In this document: in pieces, positions 42,908 to 51,425 of the stretch | Layout: every line of letters begins with the position of its first letter | Numbering within the stretch: the first letter of the stretch is position 1 | The notes under the pieces: generated by a model | Told to the model about the DNA's origin: nothing | Databases searched by the model: none | What the model saw: the letters and a program-made list of their open reading frames with translations, nothing else | Position numbers and translations under genes: made by a program | Assembly: GCA_965207345.1 (NCBI GenBank) | Contig: OZ242280.1 | Span: 992,001 to 1,056,000 of the forward strand | Source: G965207345 sp965207345 | GTDB lineage: Bacteria; Pseudomonadota; Gammaproteobacteria; PS1; Pseudothioglobaceae | DNA length: 64,000 bases | Reading direction: 5' to 3'

Positions 42908-43865
42908 TCCCCTAAAAGAATTTAGTGCTTCTAAAAACAAAGCTATTATAAACACTGAACTTTTAGAGATTCCAAAATTAATCAAAGCCTCTAAAAAATC
43001 AAATAACAAAGATCCTAAGATCCCCAGAATTATTTATCAAACTTTTAAAAGTAATTGTGTACCTAAAGGAATGTATGACTCTGCTATGTCTTGGGTGAAA
43101 TTTAATCCAACATACGAATATAGGTTTTTTGATGATAATGACTGCATTACACTTATTAAAAATAATTTTGATCAAAAAATCCTAGATATTTATCTCTCTA
43201 TCAAAATTGGTGCATTCCGTGCTGATATTTGGCGATATTGCGCACTTTATTTAACAGGCGGAGTTTACGCTGATATTGATACCGTTTGCACACGAGAGCT
43301 TGATACATTGTTTGATGATGATATAGATTTTATTGCTCCACTTAGTATTCGAACAATACCATATGGTATATATAACGCATTTATTTGTACCCAAGCCAGA
43401 CATCCTTTTTTAGAACAAATGATTTATCGTATTAAAACAAAGATGCAGATAAACAAAGCAACAAATTTATTTCACATAACGGGACCTCCAGGACTTGGTA
43501 TTGCCATAAATCAGGTACTTGGCAGAAATAAGTATTATCTCTTTGAGACTGGAAAATACAAGACAAAGCATCATGTATTTAAAATTCTTGGAAGAAAAGC
43601 TGATGTAGTTGATAATGGGGAAATTGTTTTAAATACAATGTATCAGGGCTATAAAAAAGATTTAAAAAAAATGGATGTTTTGCATTGGTTCGGTGCTTCA
43701 AGAATCAGAGATAGAAAAGGCTATAAGCGTATATTAAGAAAATTATTAGGTGAAAAATTATCTAGCAATATTGGTAAAATGATAGGTATGCAATTTACAT
43801 TAATAAAAAACATTATCGTGAAACTTATTTATTTGTTTACCAGATCAAAAGTAACGAAATTGTAA
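42861..43865 (+). CDS. Och1-like glycosyltransferase, copy 2
   Basis: A 334-codon frame from TTG 42861; ATG 42879 or 42885 (MAMKKSLNNN) may be the true start. From SKNKAIINTE onward it is nearly identical to copy 1, with the same DXD motif (GVYADIDT) and PRIIYQTF. The first ~23 residues are new, made by the repeat junction. Differences from copy 1 cluster at FDDDIDFIAPLSIRTIPYG and the C-terminal MQFTLIKN. The gene starts inside the truncated glutaredoxin fragment, in another frame, so translation probably relies on coupling to that leader. All active-site features are intact, so it is likely to be functional. Confidence 0.78.
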   Translation: MIVILIMAMKKSLNNNPLKEFSASKNKAIINTELLEIPKLIKASKKSNNKDPKIPRIIYQTFKSNCVPKGMYDSAMSWVKFNPTYEYRFFDDNDCITLIKNNFDQKILDIYLSIKIGAFRADIWRYCALYLTGGVYADIDTVCTRELDTLFDDDIDFIAPLSIRTIPYGIYNAFICTQARHPFLEQMIYRIKTKMQINKATNLFHITGPPGLGIAINQVLGRNKYYLFETGKYKTKHHVFKILGRKADVVDNGEIVLNTMYQGYKKDLKKMDVLHWFGASRIRDRKGYKRILRKLLGEKLSSNIGKMIGMQFTLIKNIIVKLIYLFTRSKVTKL

Positions 43866-43900
43866 AAATCTTGATAAACACGTAGTGGGGAGGAAGTTTA

Positions 43901-43987
43901 ATGGTGTTATTAAAATTGGCAAGAGAAGGTTTAGGGCACATTGATTGTAATATTAATAATGGCAATGAAAAAATCCCTAAACAATAA
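43901..43987 (+). pseudogene. Truncated 5' copy of the glutaredoxin/GST-like gene (repeat 2)
   Basis: Identical in layout to the fragment at 42821-42907, exactly 1080 bases further on. It has the same ribosome-binding site, the 14-codon match to the intact gene, the junction and a stop after 28 codons. It leads into glycosyltransferase copy 3. Confidence 0.8.
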
Positions 43988-44945
43988 TCCCCTAAAAGAA
44001 TTTAGTGCTTCTAAAAACAAAGCTATTATAAACACTGAACTTTTAGAGATTCCAAAATTAATCAAAGCCTCTAAAAAATCAAATAACAAAGATCCTAAGA
44101 TCCCCAGAATTATTTATCAAACTTTTAAAAGTAATTGTGTACCTAAAGGAATGTATGACTCTGCTATGTCTTGGGTGAAATTTAATCCAACATACGAATA
44201 TAGGTTTTTTGATGATAATGACTGCATTACACTTATTAAAAATAATTTTGATCAAAAAATCCTAGATATTTATCTCTCTATCAAAATTGGTGCATTCCGT
44301 GCTGATATTTGGCGATATTGCGCACTTTATTTAACAGGCGGAGTTTACGCTGATATTGATACCGTTTGCACACGAGAGCTTGATACATTGTTTGATGATG
44401 ATATAGATTTTATTGCTCCACTTAGTATTCGAACAATACCATATGGTATATATAACGCATTTATTTGTACCCAAGCCAGACATCCTTTTTTAGAACAAAT
44501 GATTTATCGTATTAAAACAAAGATGCAGATAAACAAAGCAACAAATTTATTTCACATAACGGGACCTCCAGGACTTGGTATTGCCATAAATCAGGTACTT
44601 GGCAGAAATAAGTATTATCTCTTTGAGACTGGAAAATACAAGACAAAGCATCATGTATTTAAAATTCTTGGAAGAAAAGCTGATGTAGTTGATAATGGGG
44701 AAATTGTTTTAAATACAATGTATCAGTGCTATAGAAAAGATTTAAAAAACATGGATGTTTTGCATTGGTTAGATGCTTCAAGAATCAGAGATAGAAAAGC
44801 CTATAAGCGTATATTAAGAAAATTATTAGGTGAAAAATTATCTAGCAATATTGCTAAAATGATAGGTATGCAATTTATATTAATAAAAAACATTATCGTG
44901 AAACTTATTTATTTGTTTACCAGATCAAAAGTAACGAAATTGTAA
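43941..44945 (+). CDS. Och1-like glycosyltransferase, copy 3
   Basis: A 334-codon frame from TTG 43941 (ATG 43959 or 43965 as alternatives), almost identical to copy 2. Distinct changes lie towards the C terminus: MYQCYRKDLKNMDVLHWLDASR in place of MYQGYKKDLKKMDVLHWFGASR, and SNIAKMIG for SNIGKMIG. The DXD and ITGPPGLG sites are kept. The changed region probably lines the acceptor side, so the copies may be diverging in specificity. That is inference. Confidence 0.78.
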   Translation: MIVILIMAMKKSLNNNPLKEFSASKNKAIINTELLEIPKLIKASKKSNNKDPKIPRIIYQTFKSNCVPKGMYDSAMSWVKFNPTYEYRFFDDNDCITLIKNNFDQKILDIYLSIKIGAFRADIWRYCALYLTGGVYADIDTVCTRELDTLFDDDIDFIAPLSIRTIPYGIYNAFICTQARHPFLEQMIYRIKTKMQINKATNLFHITGPPGLGIAINQVLGRNKYYLFETGKYKTKHHVFKILGRKADVVDNGEIVLNTMYQCYRKDLKNMDVLHWLDASRIRDRKAYKRILRKLLGEKLSSNIAKMIGMQFILIKNIIVKLIYLFTRSKVTKL

Positions 44946-44980
44946 AAATCTTGATAAACACGTAGTGGGGAGGAAGTTTA

Positions 44981-45355
44981 ATGGTGTTATTAAAATTGGC
45001 AAGAGAAGGTTTAGGGCACATTATTGTTGCGCTAGATTATGTGTTTAGCCCAACACCTGTTGTGCGTGATACAGCAAGTCAAATAGCGTTAGATAAGGCT
45101 TGTTCTAGGCTCATTCTGTATCAATTTTATGCGTGCCCATTTTGTATTAAAACACGCCGCTATATACGCAAACTCAACTTAAAAATTAAAACTTTGAGCG
45201 CACAAACTGAGTCTGGGCATGAGGAATTACGTGCTGGCGGCGGTAAAGTGCAGGTGCCATGTTTGCGTATTAGAAATGAACTGGATTCAGATGAATGGCT
45301 TTATGAATCGGATGAAATTATTCGTTATTTAGATGAGCATTTTGCTACAAAATAA
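44981..45355 (+). CDS. Glutaredoxin/glutathione S-transferase N-terminal domain protein
   Basis: A 124-residue protein with a thioredoxin-fold GST_N/glutaredoxin domain. An N-terminal extension of ~40 residues is partly hydrophobic (LGHIIVALDYVFSP). The redox motif is CPFC (LILYQFYACPFCIKTRR), the cis-proline loop is VQVPCLRI, and the end YESDEIIRYLDEHF binds the glutathione gamma-glutamyl group in relatives. No C-terminal GST helix domain is present. It is the intact parent of the two 5' fragments in the repeat array. The strong site GGGGAGGAAG lies before the ATG. Confidence 0.85.
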   Translation: MVLLKLAREGLGHIIVALDYVFSPTPVVRDTASQIALDKACSRLILYQFYACPFCIKTRRYIRKLNLKIKTLSAQTESGHEELRAGGGKVQVPCLRIRNELDSDEWLYESDEIIRYLDEHFATK

Positions 45356-45392
45356 TTTAAAGAGATAACGTTTTAATCCTTGTTAATTTTCC

Positions 45393-46124
45393 TTATTTGA
45401 GTATTGAAAAGATATTATCATTAAAATCAGGATGCAGAAAGGGTAAATGCCCAGTTTTTAAAATGTAGGTTTTAATTTGATGTTGTTGATAATAGTTTTT
45501 AATATTGATATTAACAAGCGTGTCGTATTGTCCTAATATACTTGATATTGGGCAATTTAGTTTCAGCAGTTCATCTCTTAAATCGTGATGCATGAGAATA
45601 CTATATCCTTGATTGAGTGCTGTTTTTTTTGTCGGATAGCGAAAAATATTATCTACCACACTTTGATAATACTTTTTGGTGAGTTGTAGACGTATGAAGT
45701 TTTTTAATGCTTCGCCTGCATCTGAATTTAGTGTTTTTAAGAATTTTTTTAAATTCTCCCTGCTCACAGCGTGTTGCCAATTATTTGAGCGCACAAAGCA
45801 GGGCGAGCTAGCAACTAATATTAAATGCTCACAGTGGATATACTTTGCAATTTTAATGGCGATGATTCCACCTAAAGACCAGCCAAGTAAAATACTGCGC
45901 TTTGGAATGAGCGGTAATATATATTTAATCCAATCTGATAGACCGCCTGGGATAGTTTTGCTTCTACCATGTCCTGGTAAATCAATACGTGTTATTTGAT
46001 AGTGTTTACTCAGTGTTTTTAAAATCGGCAAAAAAATATCAGCATTGAATGCCCAGCCATGTAACAATACCAGCGGTCTTTTGTGGTTATATATGGTTTC
46101 ACACCAAAGGGTGTTTTTACTCAA
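45393..46124 (-). CDS. bioH: Pimeloyl-ACP methyl ester carboxylesterase BioH
   Basis: BioH removes the methyl group from pimeloyl-ACP methyl ester and so ends fatty-acid-like elongation in biotin synthesis. The 243-residue alpha/beta hydrolase shows LLHGWAFNADIF (oxyanion region), nucleophile Ser in LLGWSLGGIIAIK, Asp in GQYDTLVNI and His in KTGHLPFLHP. It lies 46 bases after bioF on the same strand, which supports BioH over a generic hydrolase. bioC would be expected nearby but is not in the window. Confidence 0.88.
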   Translation of the reverse strand: MSKNTLWCETIYNHKRPLVLLHGWAFNADIFLPILKTLSKHYQITRIDLPGHGRSKTIPGGLSDWIKYILPLIPKRSILLGWSLGGIIAIKIAKYIHCEHLILVASSPCFVRSNNWQHAVSRENLKKFLKTLNSDAGEALKNFIRLQLTKKYYQSVVDNIFRYPTKKTALNQGYSILMHHDLRDELLKLNCPISSILGQYDTLVNINIKNYYQQHQIKTYILKTGHLPFLHPDFNDNIFSILK

Positions 46125-46170
46125 ATTGCTTAAAATTAAATGACTTATTCAACTTCTTAAGTTTTTTGAT

Positions 46171-47316
46171 TTATTTTGCGTGCTTATTTTCATAATTACC
46201 TTTATCAATGAGTTGGCGTAGTGTTTTTAATAATTGTTTAATTTCTGATTTTTTGTGCAAAGTATTTAAAGTAATACGAAGCCTTGCGCTATTTTTTGCA
46301 ACTGTTGGTGTTCTAATTGCAACGATAAAAAAACCCGCCTGTTGTAATTTATGCGCAAGTGCGAGTGTTTTAGCATTTTTACCGATAATAAGAACTTGAA
46401 TAGCAGTATTTGAAGGTAGAAAATTCAGCTGATAATCTTTAGCTAATATTTTAAAATAACAAATATTATCCATCAGTCGCTGTTGCCTCTTACCATTTTT
46501 CGCAATATTTAGGCTAGCAATTGTTGCCAGACAAAGTGCAGGTGGTATTGCAGTGCTGTAAATATAAGGGCGTGCTTTTTGTAGTAAGTAGTCAATAATA
46601 TTTGAATCTCCTGTTACAAATGCACCAATTGTGCCGAGTGCCTTACCGAGTGTTGCCATGTAAATGCTATGTGCATTAATGGGTGTATCCATTAAAGTAA
46701 AGCTATGTGCGCCATCTAATAAGAGATAGTGATTTTCTTTTTGTGCTATTGCGCTTAATTCTGCCACATAAGCACAATCACCATCCATGCTAAAGACTAC
46801 ATCGCTTGCAATTAAGCCGCAGCCATTTTGTCTATATAATTTTCGTTTTAGTGCATCTATATCATTATGTGCATAACGTTTTATTCTAAGACGTGCAAGT
46901 TGGTTTGCATCAAGGAGTGAAGCATGATTTAGTCTATCTTGTAGTATCCAGTTGAGTTCATTTTTAAGCGTTGATAAAATGCCTAAATTTGCCATATAAC
47001 CACTGGAAAACAATAATACTTTTTCTTGTCCTAAATATTTGGCTAGTGCTATTTCAAGTTCAGTATGTGCTTCAAAATGACCACTCATAAGATGTGAAGC
47101 ACCACTGCCGACACCATAGCGGTGAATGCCTTCAATGAGCGCATTTTTTACATTTTCATCATTTGCAAGTGATAAATAATCATTACTAGAAAAATTAATG
47201 AATGTGCGCCCATCAATACGAATATGTGTGCCTTGTGCTGAGCTTAGTGTGTGCAATGTGCGATATTCTTTTTGAGACTCTAGTTTTTTAAGTTCATCCT
47301 CAATATTTGCAATCAT
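46171..47316 (-). CDS. bioF: 8-amino-7-oxononanoate synthase BioF
   Basis: BioF condenses pimeloyl-ACP with L-alanine, a PLP reaction at the start of the biotin ring pathway. The 381-residue protein has NFSSNDYLSLAND, GSGASHLMSGHFEAHTELE, DRLNHASLLD, the aspartate of VFSMDGDCAYVAEL and the PLP lysine in ATLGKALGTIGAFVTG. It overlaps the upstream thiG end by 17 bases. The biotin genes here are appended to a histidine and thiamine run, probably for co-transcription only. Confidence 0.94.
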   Translation of the reverse strand: MIANIEDELKKLESQKEYRTLHTLSSAQGTHIRIDGRTFINFSSNDYLSLANDENVKNALIEGIHRYGVGSGASHLMSGHFEAHTELEIALAKYLGQEKVLLFSSGYMANLGILSTLKNELNWILQDRLNHASLLDANQLARLRIKRYAHNDIDALKRKLYRQNGCGLIASDVVFSMDGDCAYVAELSAIAQKENHYLLLDGAHSFTLMDTPINAHSIYMATLGKALGTIGAFVTGDSNIIDYLLQKARPYIYSTAIPPALCLATIASLNIAKNGKRQQRLMDNICYFKILAKDYQLNFLPSNTAIQVLIIGKNAKTLALAHKLQQAGFFIVAIRTPTVAKNSARLRITLNTLHKKSEIKQLLKTLRQLIDKGNYENKHAK

Positions 47317-48109
47317 TTTTTCCTAATTTGAACTTAAGTGGAGAAGATGGATTTGCGTAGTATTTTTTTTTCATCCTGCCTGCTAAATAAGATTGTCGAC
47401 CTGCTAGTACAGCATATTTCATGGCACTTGCCATAAGTGATGGGTTTTGAGCGTGTGCAATGGCAGAATTCATCAGCACGCCATCACAACCTAACTCCAT
47501 TGCAAGGGTTGCATCTGAAGCACAACCTAAACCTGCATCCAGTAAAATAGGGACGAGTGCGTTCTCTAAGATAATTTTAATCAAATGTGTATTAGCAATG
47601 CCTCTGCCAGAACCAATTAGAGAGGCTAGTGGCATCACCGCAACACAACCAATATTTTCTAAAACTTTGGCGATAACCGGATCATCGTTAGTATAAACCA
47701 TTACCTTAAAATCTTCCTGTACTAGTAATTTTGCAGCCTTAATTGTCTCTGTGATGTTAGGATAAAGCGTTTTTTTATCACCGAGCACTTCCAGTTTAAT
47801 AAGATTATGACCATCTAATAATTCGCGTGCTAGCTGTGCTGTATGTACTGCTGTTTTTGCATCATAACAACCTGCAGTATTTGGTAAAATAGTGTGTTTT
47901 TCAGGTGAGATTATTTCTAGTAAATTGGGCGTATTTCTCTCTTGACCAATATTTGTTCTGCGAATGGCAACGGTAATAATTTCTGCGCCAGCATTTTGGG
48001 TGGCAAGATAGGTTTCTTCTAAGTTTTTGTATTTGCCTGAACCGACAAGTAGGCGCGAGTGATAGGTTTTATCTGCAATAATAAAAGGCGTATCATTTAT
48101 CATATTCAA
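47300..48109 (-). CDS. thiG: Thiazole synthase ThiG
   Basis: ThiG forms the thiazole phosphate of thiamine from deoxyxylulose 5-phosphate, dehydroglycine and ThiS-thiocarboxylate. The 269-residue TIM-barrel protein has RLLVGSGKYKNLEE, ITVAIRR, LPNTAGC, the Schiff-base Lys in LIKLEVLGDKKTL, and GSGRGIAN near the phosphate site. The small carrier ThiS, often encoded just upstream, is not present here. The start overlaps the hisD stop by four bases. Confidence 0.94.
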   Translation of the reverse strand: MNMINDTPFIIADKTYHSRLLVGSGKYKNLEETYLATQNAGAEIITVAIRRTNIGQERNTPNLLEIISPEKHTILPNTAGCYDAKTAVHTAQLARELLDGHNLIKLEVLGDKKTLYPNITETIKAAKLLVQEDFKVMVYTNDDPVIAKVLENIGCVAVMPLASLIGSGRGIANTHLIKIILENALVPILLDAGLGCASDATLAMELGCDGVLMNSAIAHAQNPSLMASAMKYAVLAGRQSYLAGRMKKKYYANPSSPLKFKLGKNDCKY

Positions 48110-49434
48110 ATAGTTTGGCGATATTTGATAGATAATTTATGTGCGTTTAATCCTTCTAATTCTGCAAGTATCATAGCATTTTTTCCTAAAGTTTTTGCAC
48201 CTGATTTTGAAACCATTATAAGGCTTATTCGTTTTTGAAAGTCGTAGACACCAAGTGGTGATGAAAAACGTGCAGTACCCCCTGTAGGTAAAACGTGATT
48301 AGGACCTGCACAATAATCTCCTAGTGCTTCACAAGTATACCTCCCTATAAAAACAGCACCTGCATTTTTAATAGCATCAATATATTTATTGGGGTTATCA
48401 ATTGATAATTCTAAATGCTCAGGCGCAATAATATTTGATATAGTAATTGCTTCTTCAATAGAAGCGGTATGAATTAATGCTCCTCTCTTTTTAAGAGCGC
48501 TACGAATAATGTCTACTCTTTGCATATTTAGCAGAAGTTTAGCAATACTATTTTTAATTTTATCTATAAATTTTTTATTTGGACAGAGTAAAATCGATTG
48601 TGCATTTTCATCATGTTCTGCCTGTGCAAATAAATCCATAGCAATCCAATCAGGATTTGTTTTGCCATCACAAATAATTAAAATTTCAGAGGGACCTGCA
48701 ATCATGTCAATACCAACCACACCAAAAACAGCACGTTTAGCGGTAGCAACATAAATATTACCAGGCCCCACAATTTTATCTACTTTAGGTACACTTTCAG
48801 TGCCATAAGCAAGTGCTGCAATCATTTGTGCACCACCGAGCGTGAATACCTCATCCACCTGTGCAACATAAGCAGCAGCAAGCACAGAGGGACTTAATAC
48901 ATTATTATTTGGTGCTGGCGTGGCCATAATAAGGCGTTTAACACCAGCAATTTTAGCTGGTATGGCATTCATTAACACCGATGATGGGTAGGCGGCTTTA
49001 CCGCCTGGGACATAGATTCCAACACATTCAAGTGCCGTTATTTTTTGACCAAGCATCGTATCGTCTGCTTCGGTATAAGTCCAAGTATTCTGTATTTGTT
49101 TTTGATGATAATTGTAAATACGTGAGGCAGCATATTCTAATGCTTGTTGTTCTTTTTTTTTAAGACAGTTAAATGCTGCTTTTAGTACATCTTGTGTAAG
49201 TTTTAGCGCGCTTACATTATTTGCTCTGATATTATCAAACTTTCTACTAAAACGCAGTAAGGCTTCATCACCATCATTTTTTACTGCCAAAATAATACGA
49301 TTAACATGGTCAATCAGTGCATCATTTGCAATATTTTCTAGTTTAAGTAATGCGTCTAATTTTTCTCTAAAATTTCTATCTTTCGTGCTCATCTCTTGTA
49401 TTATTTTAGATGGTGCTGTAGTTTTATTTCGCAT
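48106..49434 (-). CDS. hisD: Histidinol dehydrogenase
   Basis: HisD oxidises L-histidinol to L-histidine in two NAD-linked steps. I set the start at ATG 49434 (MRNKTTAPSK), directly after the hisG stop; the longer upstream frame runs inside hisG. The 442-residue protein has the zinc-site and catalytic features: VGIYVPGGKAAYPSSVLMN, IAGPSEILII, LFAQAEHDENAQSILL and APEHLELSIDN, then NHVLPTGGTARFSSPLGVYDF. The gene runs into thiG with a four-base overlap. Confidence 0.95.
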   Translation of the reverse strand: MRNKTTAPSKIIQEMSTKDRNFREKLDALLKLENIANDALIDHVNRIILAVKNDGDEALLRFSRKFDNIRANNVSALKLTQDVLKAAFNCLKKKEQQALEYAASRIYNYHQKQIQNTWTYTEADDTMLGQKITALECVGIYVPGGKAAYPSSVLMNAIPAKIAGVKRLIMATPAPNNNVLSPSVLAAAYVAQVDEVFTLGGAQMIAALAYGTESVPKVDKIVGPGNIYVATAKRAVFGVVGIDMIAGPSEILIICDGKTNPDWIAMDLFAQAEHDENAQSILLCPNKKFIDKIKNSIAKLLLNMQRVDIIRSALKKRGALIHTASIEEAITISNIIAPEHLELSIDNPNKYIDAIKNAGAVFIGRYTCEALGDYCAGPNHVLPTGGTARFSSPLGVYDFQKRISLIMVSKSGAKTLGKNAMILAELEGLNAHKLSIKYRQTI

Positions 49435-49435
49435 A

Positions 49436-50050
49436 TTATAAATTTTCCTTAATATTTTTAATCCAAGATTTAAGCATAGTATTTTTTGTTTTATAAGCAG
49501 CAGCATTCACAATAAGTCTAGCACTAATATCCATAATATGTTCATAGGGTGTAAGACCATTTGCCTTTAGCGTATTCCCTGTATCTACAAGGTCAACAAT
49601 ACAATGTGACAATCCAATAGTTGGTGCAAGTTCCATCGTGCCATAGAGTTTAATAATTTCTATTTGTTGCGATTTTTGCGTAAAAAAATTGCTAGCTAAA
49701 CGTATATATTTTGTTGCAACTTTGAGTGTATTTTGTTTTAGCTGATTTGCTGTTCTAGCAGCAACTATTAAGCGACAGCGGGCAATTTTTAAATCCAGTA
49801 ATTCATAAATATTTTTTGCTTCATATTCTAGCAGTGTATCTTTGCCAGTAATCCCTATATCTGCCACACCATGTTCAACAAAAACTGGCACATCAGCTGC
49901 GCGTACAATCATCAGTTTTATATGTTCATTGACATTAAAAATTAATTTACGACTACCGAGTTCCCTTTGAGAAATAGCAACACCAGATTTTGCCAGCAGT
50001 GGTAAACTTTCTGTTAGTATGCGTCCTTTCGCTAGTGCAATGCTAATCAT
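49436..50050 (-). CDS. hisG: ATP phosphoribosyltransferase, short form HisG
   Basis: HisG joins ATP and PRPP in the first step of histidine synthesis. At 204 residues it is the short form without the C-terminal ACT-like regulatory domain. Such HisG_S enzymes need the accessory HisZ subunit, which is not in the window. Motifs: ISIALAKGRILTESLPLL at the N terminus, VFVEHGVADIGITGKD, the PRPP-loop region VDLVDTGNTLKANGL. It lies 114 bases after murA, and hisD starts right behind it. Confidence 0.94.
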   Translation of the reverse strand: MISIALAKGRILTESLPLLAKSGVAISQRELGSRKLIFNVNEHIKLMIVRAADVPVFVEHGVADIGITGKDTLLEYEAKNIYELLDLKIARCRLIVAARTANQLKQNTLKVATKYIRLASNFFTQKSQQIEIIKLYGTMELAPTIGLSHCIVDLVDTGNTLKANGLTPYEHIMDISARLIVNAAAYKTKNTMLKSWIKNIKENL

Positions 50051-50164
50051 ATATTTTTAAAATAAATAAAAACCGATATGGACAATACAGTATATATTTT
50101 CCTGAATTATTTTGGTATATTTATTAGTTTAAGAAGGGTTATTTTGAATCAAAGATGCTAATAT

Positions 50165-51424
50165 TTAATCTTGTACACGCTGAATATCAGCACCGAGCAT
50201 TTTAAGTTTTTCCTCAATTGTTTCATATCCTCTATCTAAATGATAAACACGTTCAATTGTTGTTCTACCTTTTGCCGCCAGTCCAGCTAATACTAAGCAG
50301 GCAGATGCTCTTAAATCAGTTGCCATGGTATCTGCACCACTAAGTTCAGAGACACCTTTACATAAAACAGTATTACCCTCCAAATATAAGTCAGCACCCA
50401 TTCTTTTGAGCTCAGGAACATGCATAAAACGATTCTCAAAAATTGCTTCTACTATTGAGCTATGTCCTGTTGCAATCGCGTTTAGCGCCATAAATTGTGC
50501 CTGCATATCTGTTGGAAATCCAGGAAAAGTTGCAGTTTTAATATTAGTTGCTTTTGGCGTTTTGCGCTTCATATCTAGATAAATAGTATTTTTAGTGGTT
50601 TTAATCTCCGCACCTGATTCTTTGAGCTTAGTGAGCACAGATTCCATTGAAGACGCATAAGCATCTTTTATGAGGATTTTACCACCTGTAATTGCAGTTG
50701 CAACTAAATAAGTTCCTACCTCAATTCTATCAGAACACACCTTATATCTAGTACCAGTTAATTCTTTTACGCCACGAATAGTAATTGTAGAAGTACCTAT
50801 CCCTGATATATCAGCACCCATTTGGTTTAAGAAGTGGATTAAATCACTTACTTCGGGTTCTCTGGCAGCGTTATCAATTACAGTTGTGCCTTTTGCAAGT
50901 GTTGCTGCCATAATAATATTTTCTGTGGCAGTGACAGAAATTTGTTCAAAATGAATGTGTGCACCAATGAGTTTTTTTGTGTGTGCATAAATATATCCTT
51001 TTTTAATTTCAACACAAGCACCTAAGGCTTGCAACGCTTTAATATGTAAATCAACTGGGCGAGCGCCAATTGCACAACCACCAGGCAGGGATATTTTTAC
51101 TTGCCCATAGCGTGCAAGCACTGGTCCAAGCGCTAAAATAGAGGCGCGCATAGTTTTTACTAGGTGATAATCTGCTTTTAATTTTGTAAGATTTTGACTA
51201 TTAATTTGCAGGCAACCATCAGATTCAAGCACGAATTTCCCCCCCATGTCAATGAGTAATCTAAGCGTTGTTGAAATATCAGAAAGATGTGGTGTGCGAC
51301 ATAAAACAGAAGGCGTTTTACCCAAAATAGAGGCAAATAAAATCGGCAGAGTTGCATTTTTAGAGCCTGAGGCACGCATCTCGCCTTCTAGGCGCACATC
51401 ACCTTTTATCACTAATTTATGCAT
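50165..51424 (-). CDS. murA: UDP-N-acetylglucosamine 1-carboxyvinyltransferase MurA
   Basis: MurA starts peptidoglycan precursor synthesis by transferring enolpyruvate from PEP to UDP-GlcNAc. The 419-residue inside-out barrel protein has SGSKNATLPILFA, the flexible loop with the fosfomycin-target cysteine (LPGGCAIGARPVDLH), FPTDMQAQFMAL and LRASACLVLAGL. Cys is retained, so fosfomycin sensitivity is expected at the target level. The gene begins one base after mlaC, which is typical for gamma- and betaproteobacteria. mlaB and a BolA gene, frequent between, are missing. Confidence 0.97.
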   Translation of the reverse strand: MHKLVIKGDVRLEGEMRASGSKNATLPILFASILGKTPSVLCRTPHLSDISTTLRLLIDMGGKFVLESDGCLQINSQNLTKLKADYHLVKTMRASILALGPVLARYGQVKISLPGGCAIGARPVDLHIKALQALGACVEIKKGYIYAHTKKLIGAHIHFEQISVTATENIIMAATLAKGTTVIDNAAREPEVSDLIHFLNQMGADISGIGTSTITIRGVKELTGTRYKVCSDRIEVGTYLVATAITGGKILIKDAYASSMESVLTKLKESGAEIKTTKNTIYLDMKRKTPKATNIKTATFPGFPTDMQAQFMALNAIATGHSSIVEAIFENRFMHVPELKRMGADLYLEGNTVLCKGVSELSGADTMATDLRASACLVLAGLAAKGRTTIERVYHLDRGYETIEEKLKMLGADIQRVQD

Positions 51425-51425
51425 T

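Larger units (their letters stand above)
41847..45022 (+). repeat. Large tandem direct repeat: three units, period 1080 bases
   Basis: Unit 1 (41847-42862) is followed by two exactly spaced units (42863-43942 and 43943-45022). Each holds one glycosyltransferase gene, a 35-base spacer and the first 42 bases of the next gene (glutaredoxin/GST-like). Units 2 and 3 begin with a shared 67-base segment (42863-42929) that is absent from unit 1. Between units 2 and 3 I saw only scattered differences; unit 1 differs at a few clustered places. This indicates recent amplification, with the downstream breakpoint inside the glutaredoxin gene. Confidence 0.95.

Noticed and set aside
41814..44945. An assembly error as the sole explanation of the glycosyltransferase triplication
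   Set aside because: The copies differ at several positions and by small in-frame indels, so they are not simply the same sequence duplicated; copy number still needs long reads.
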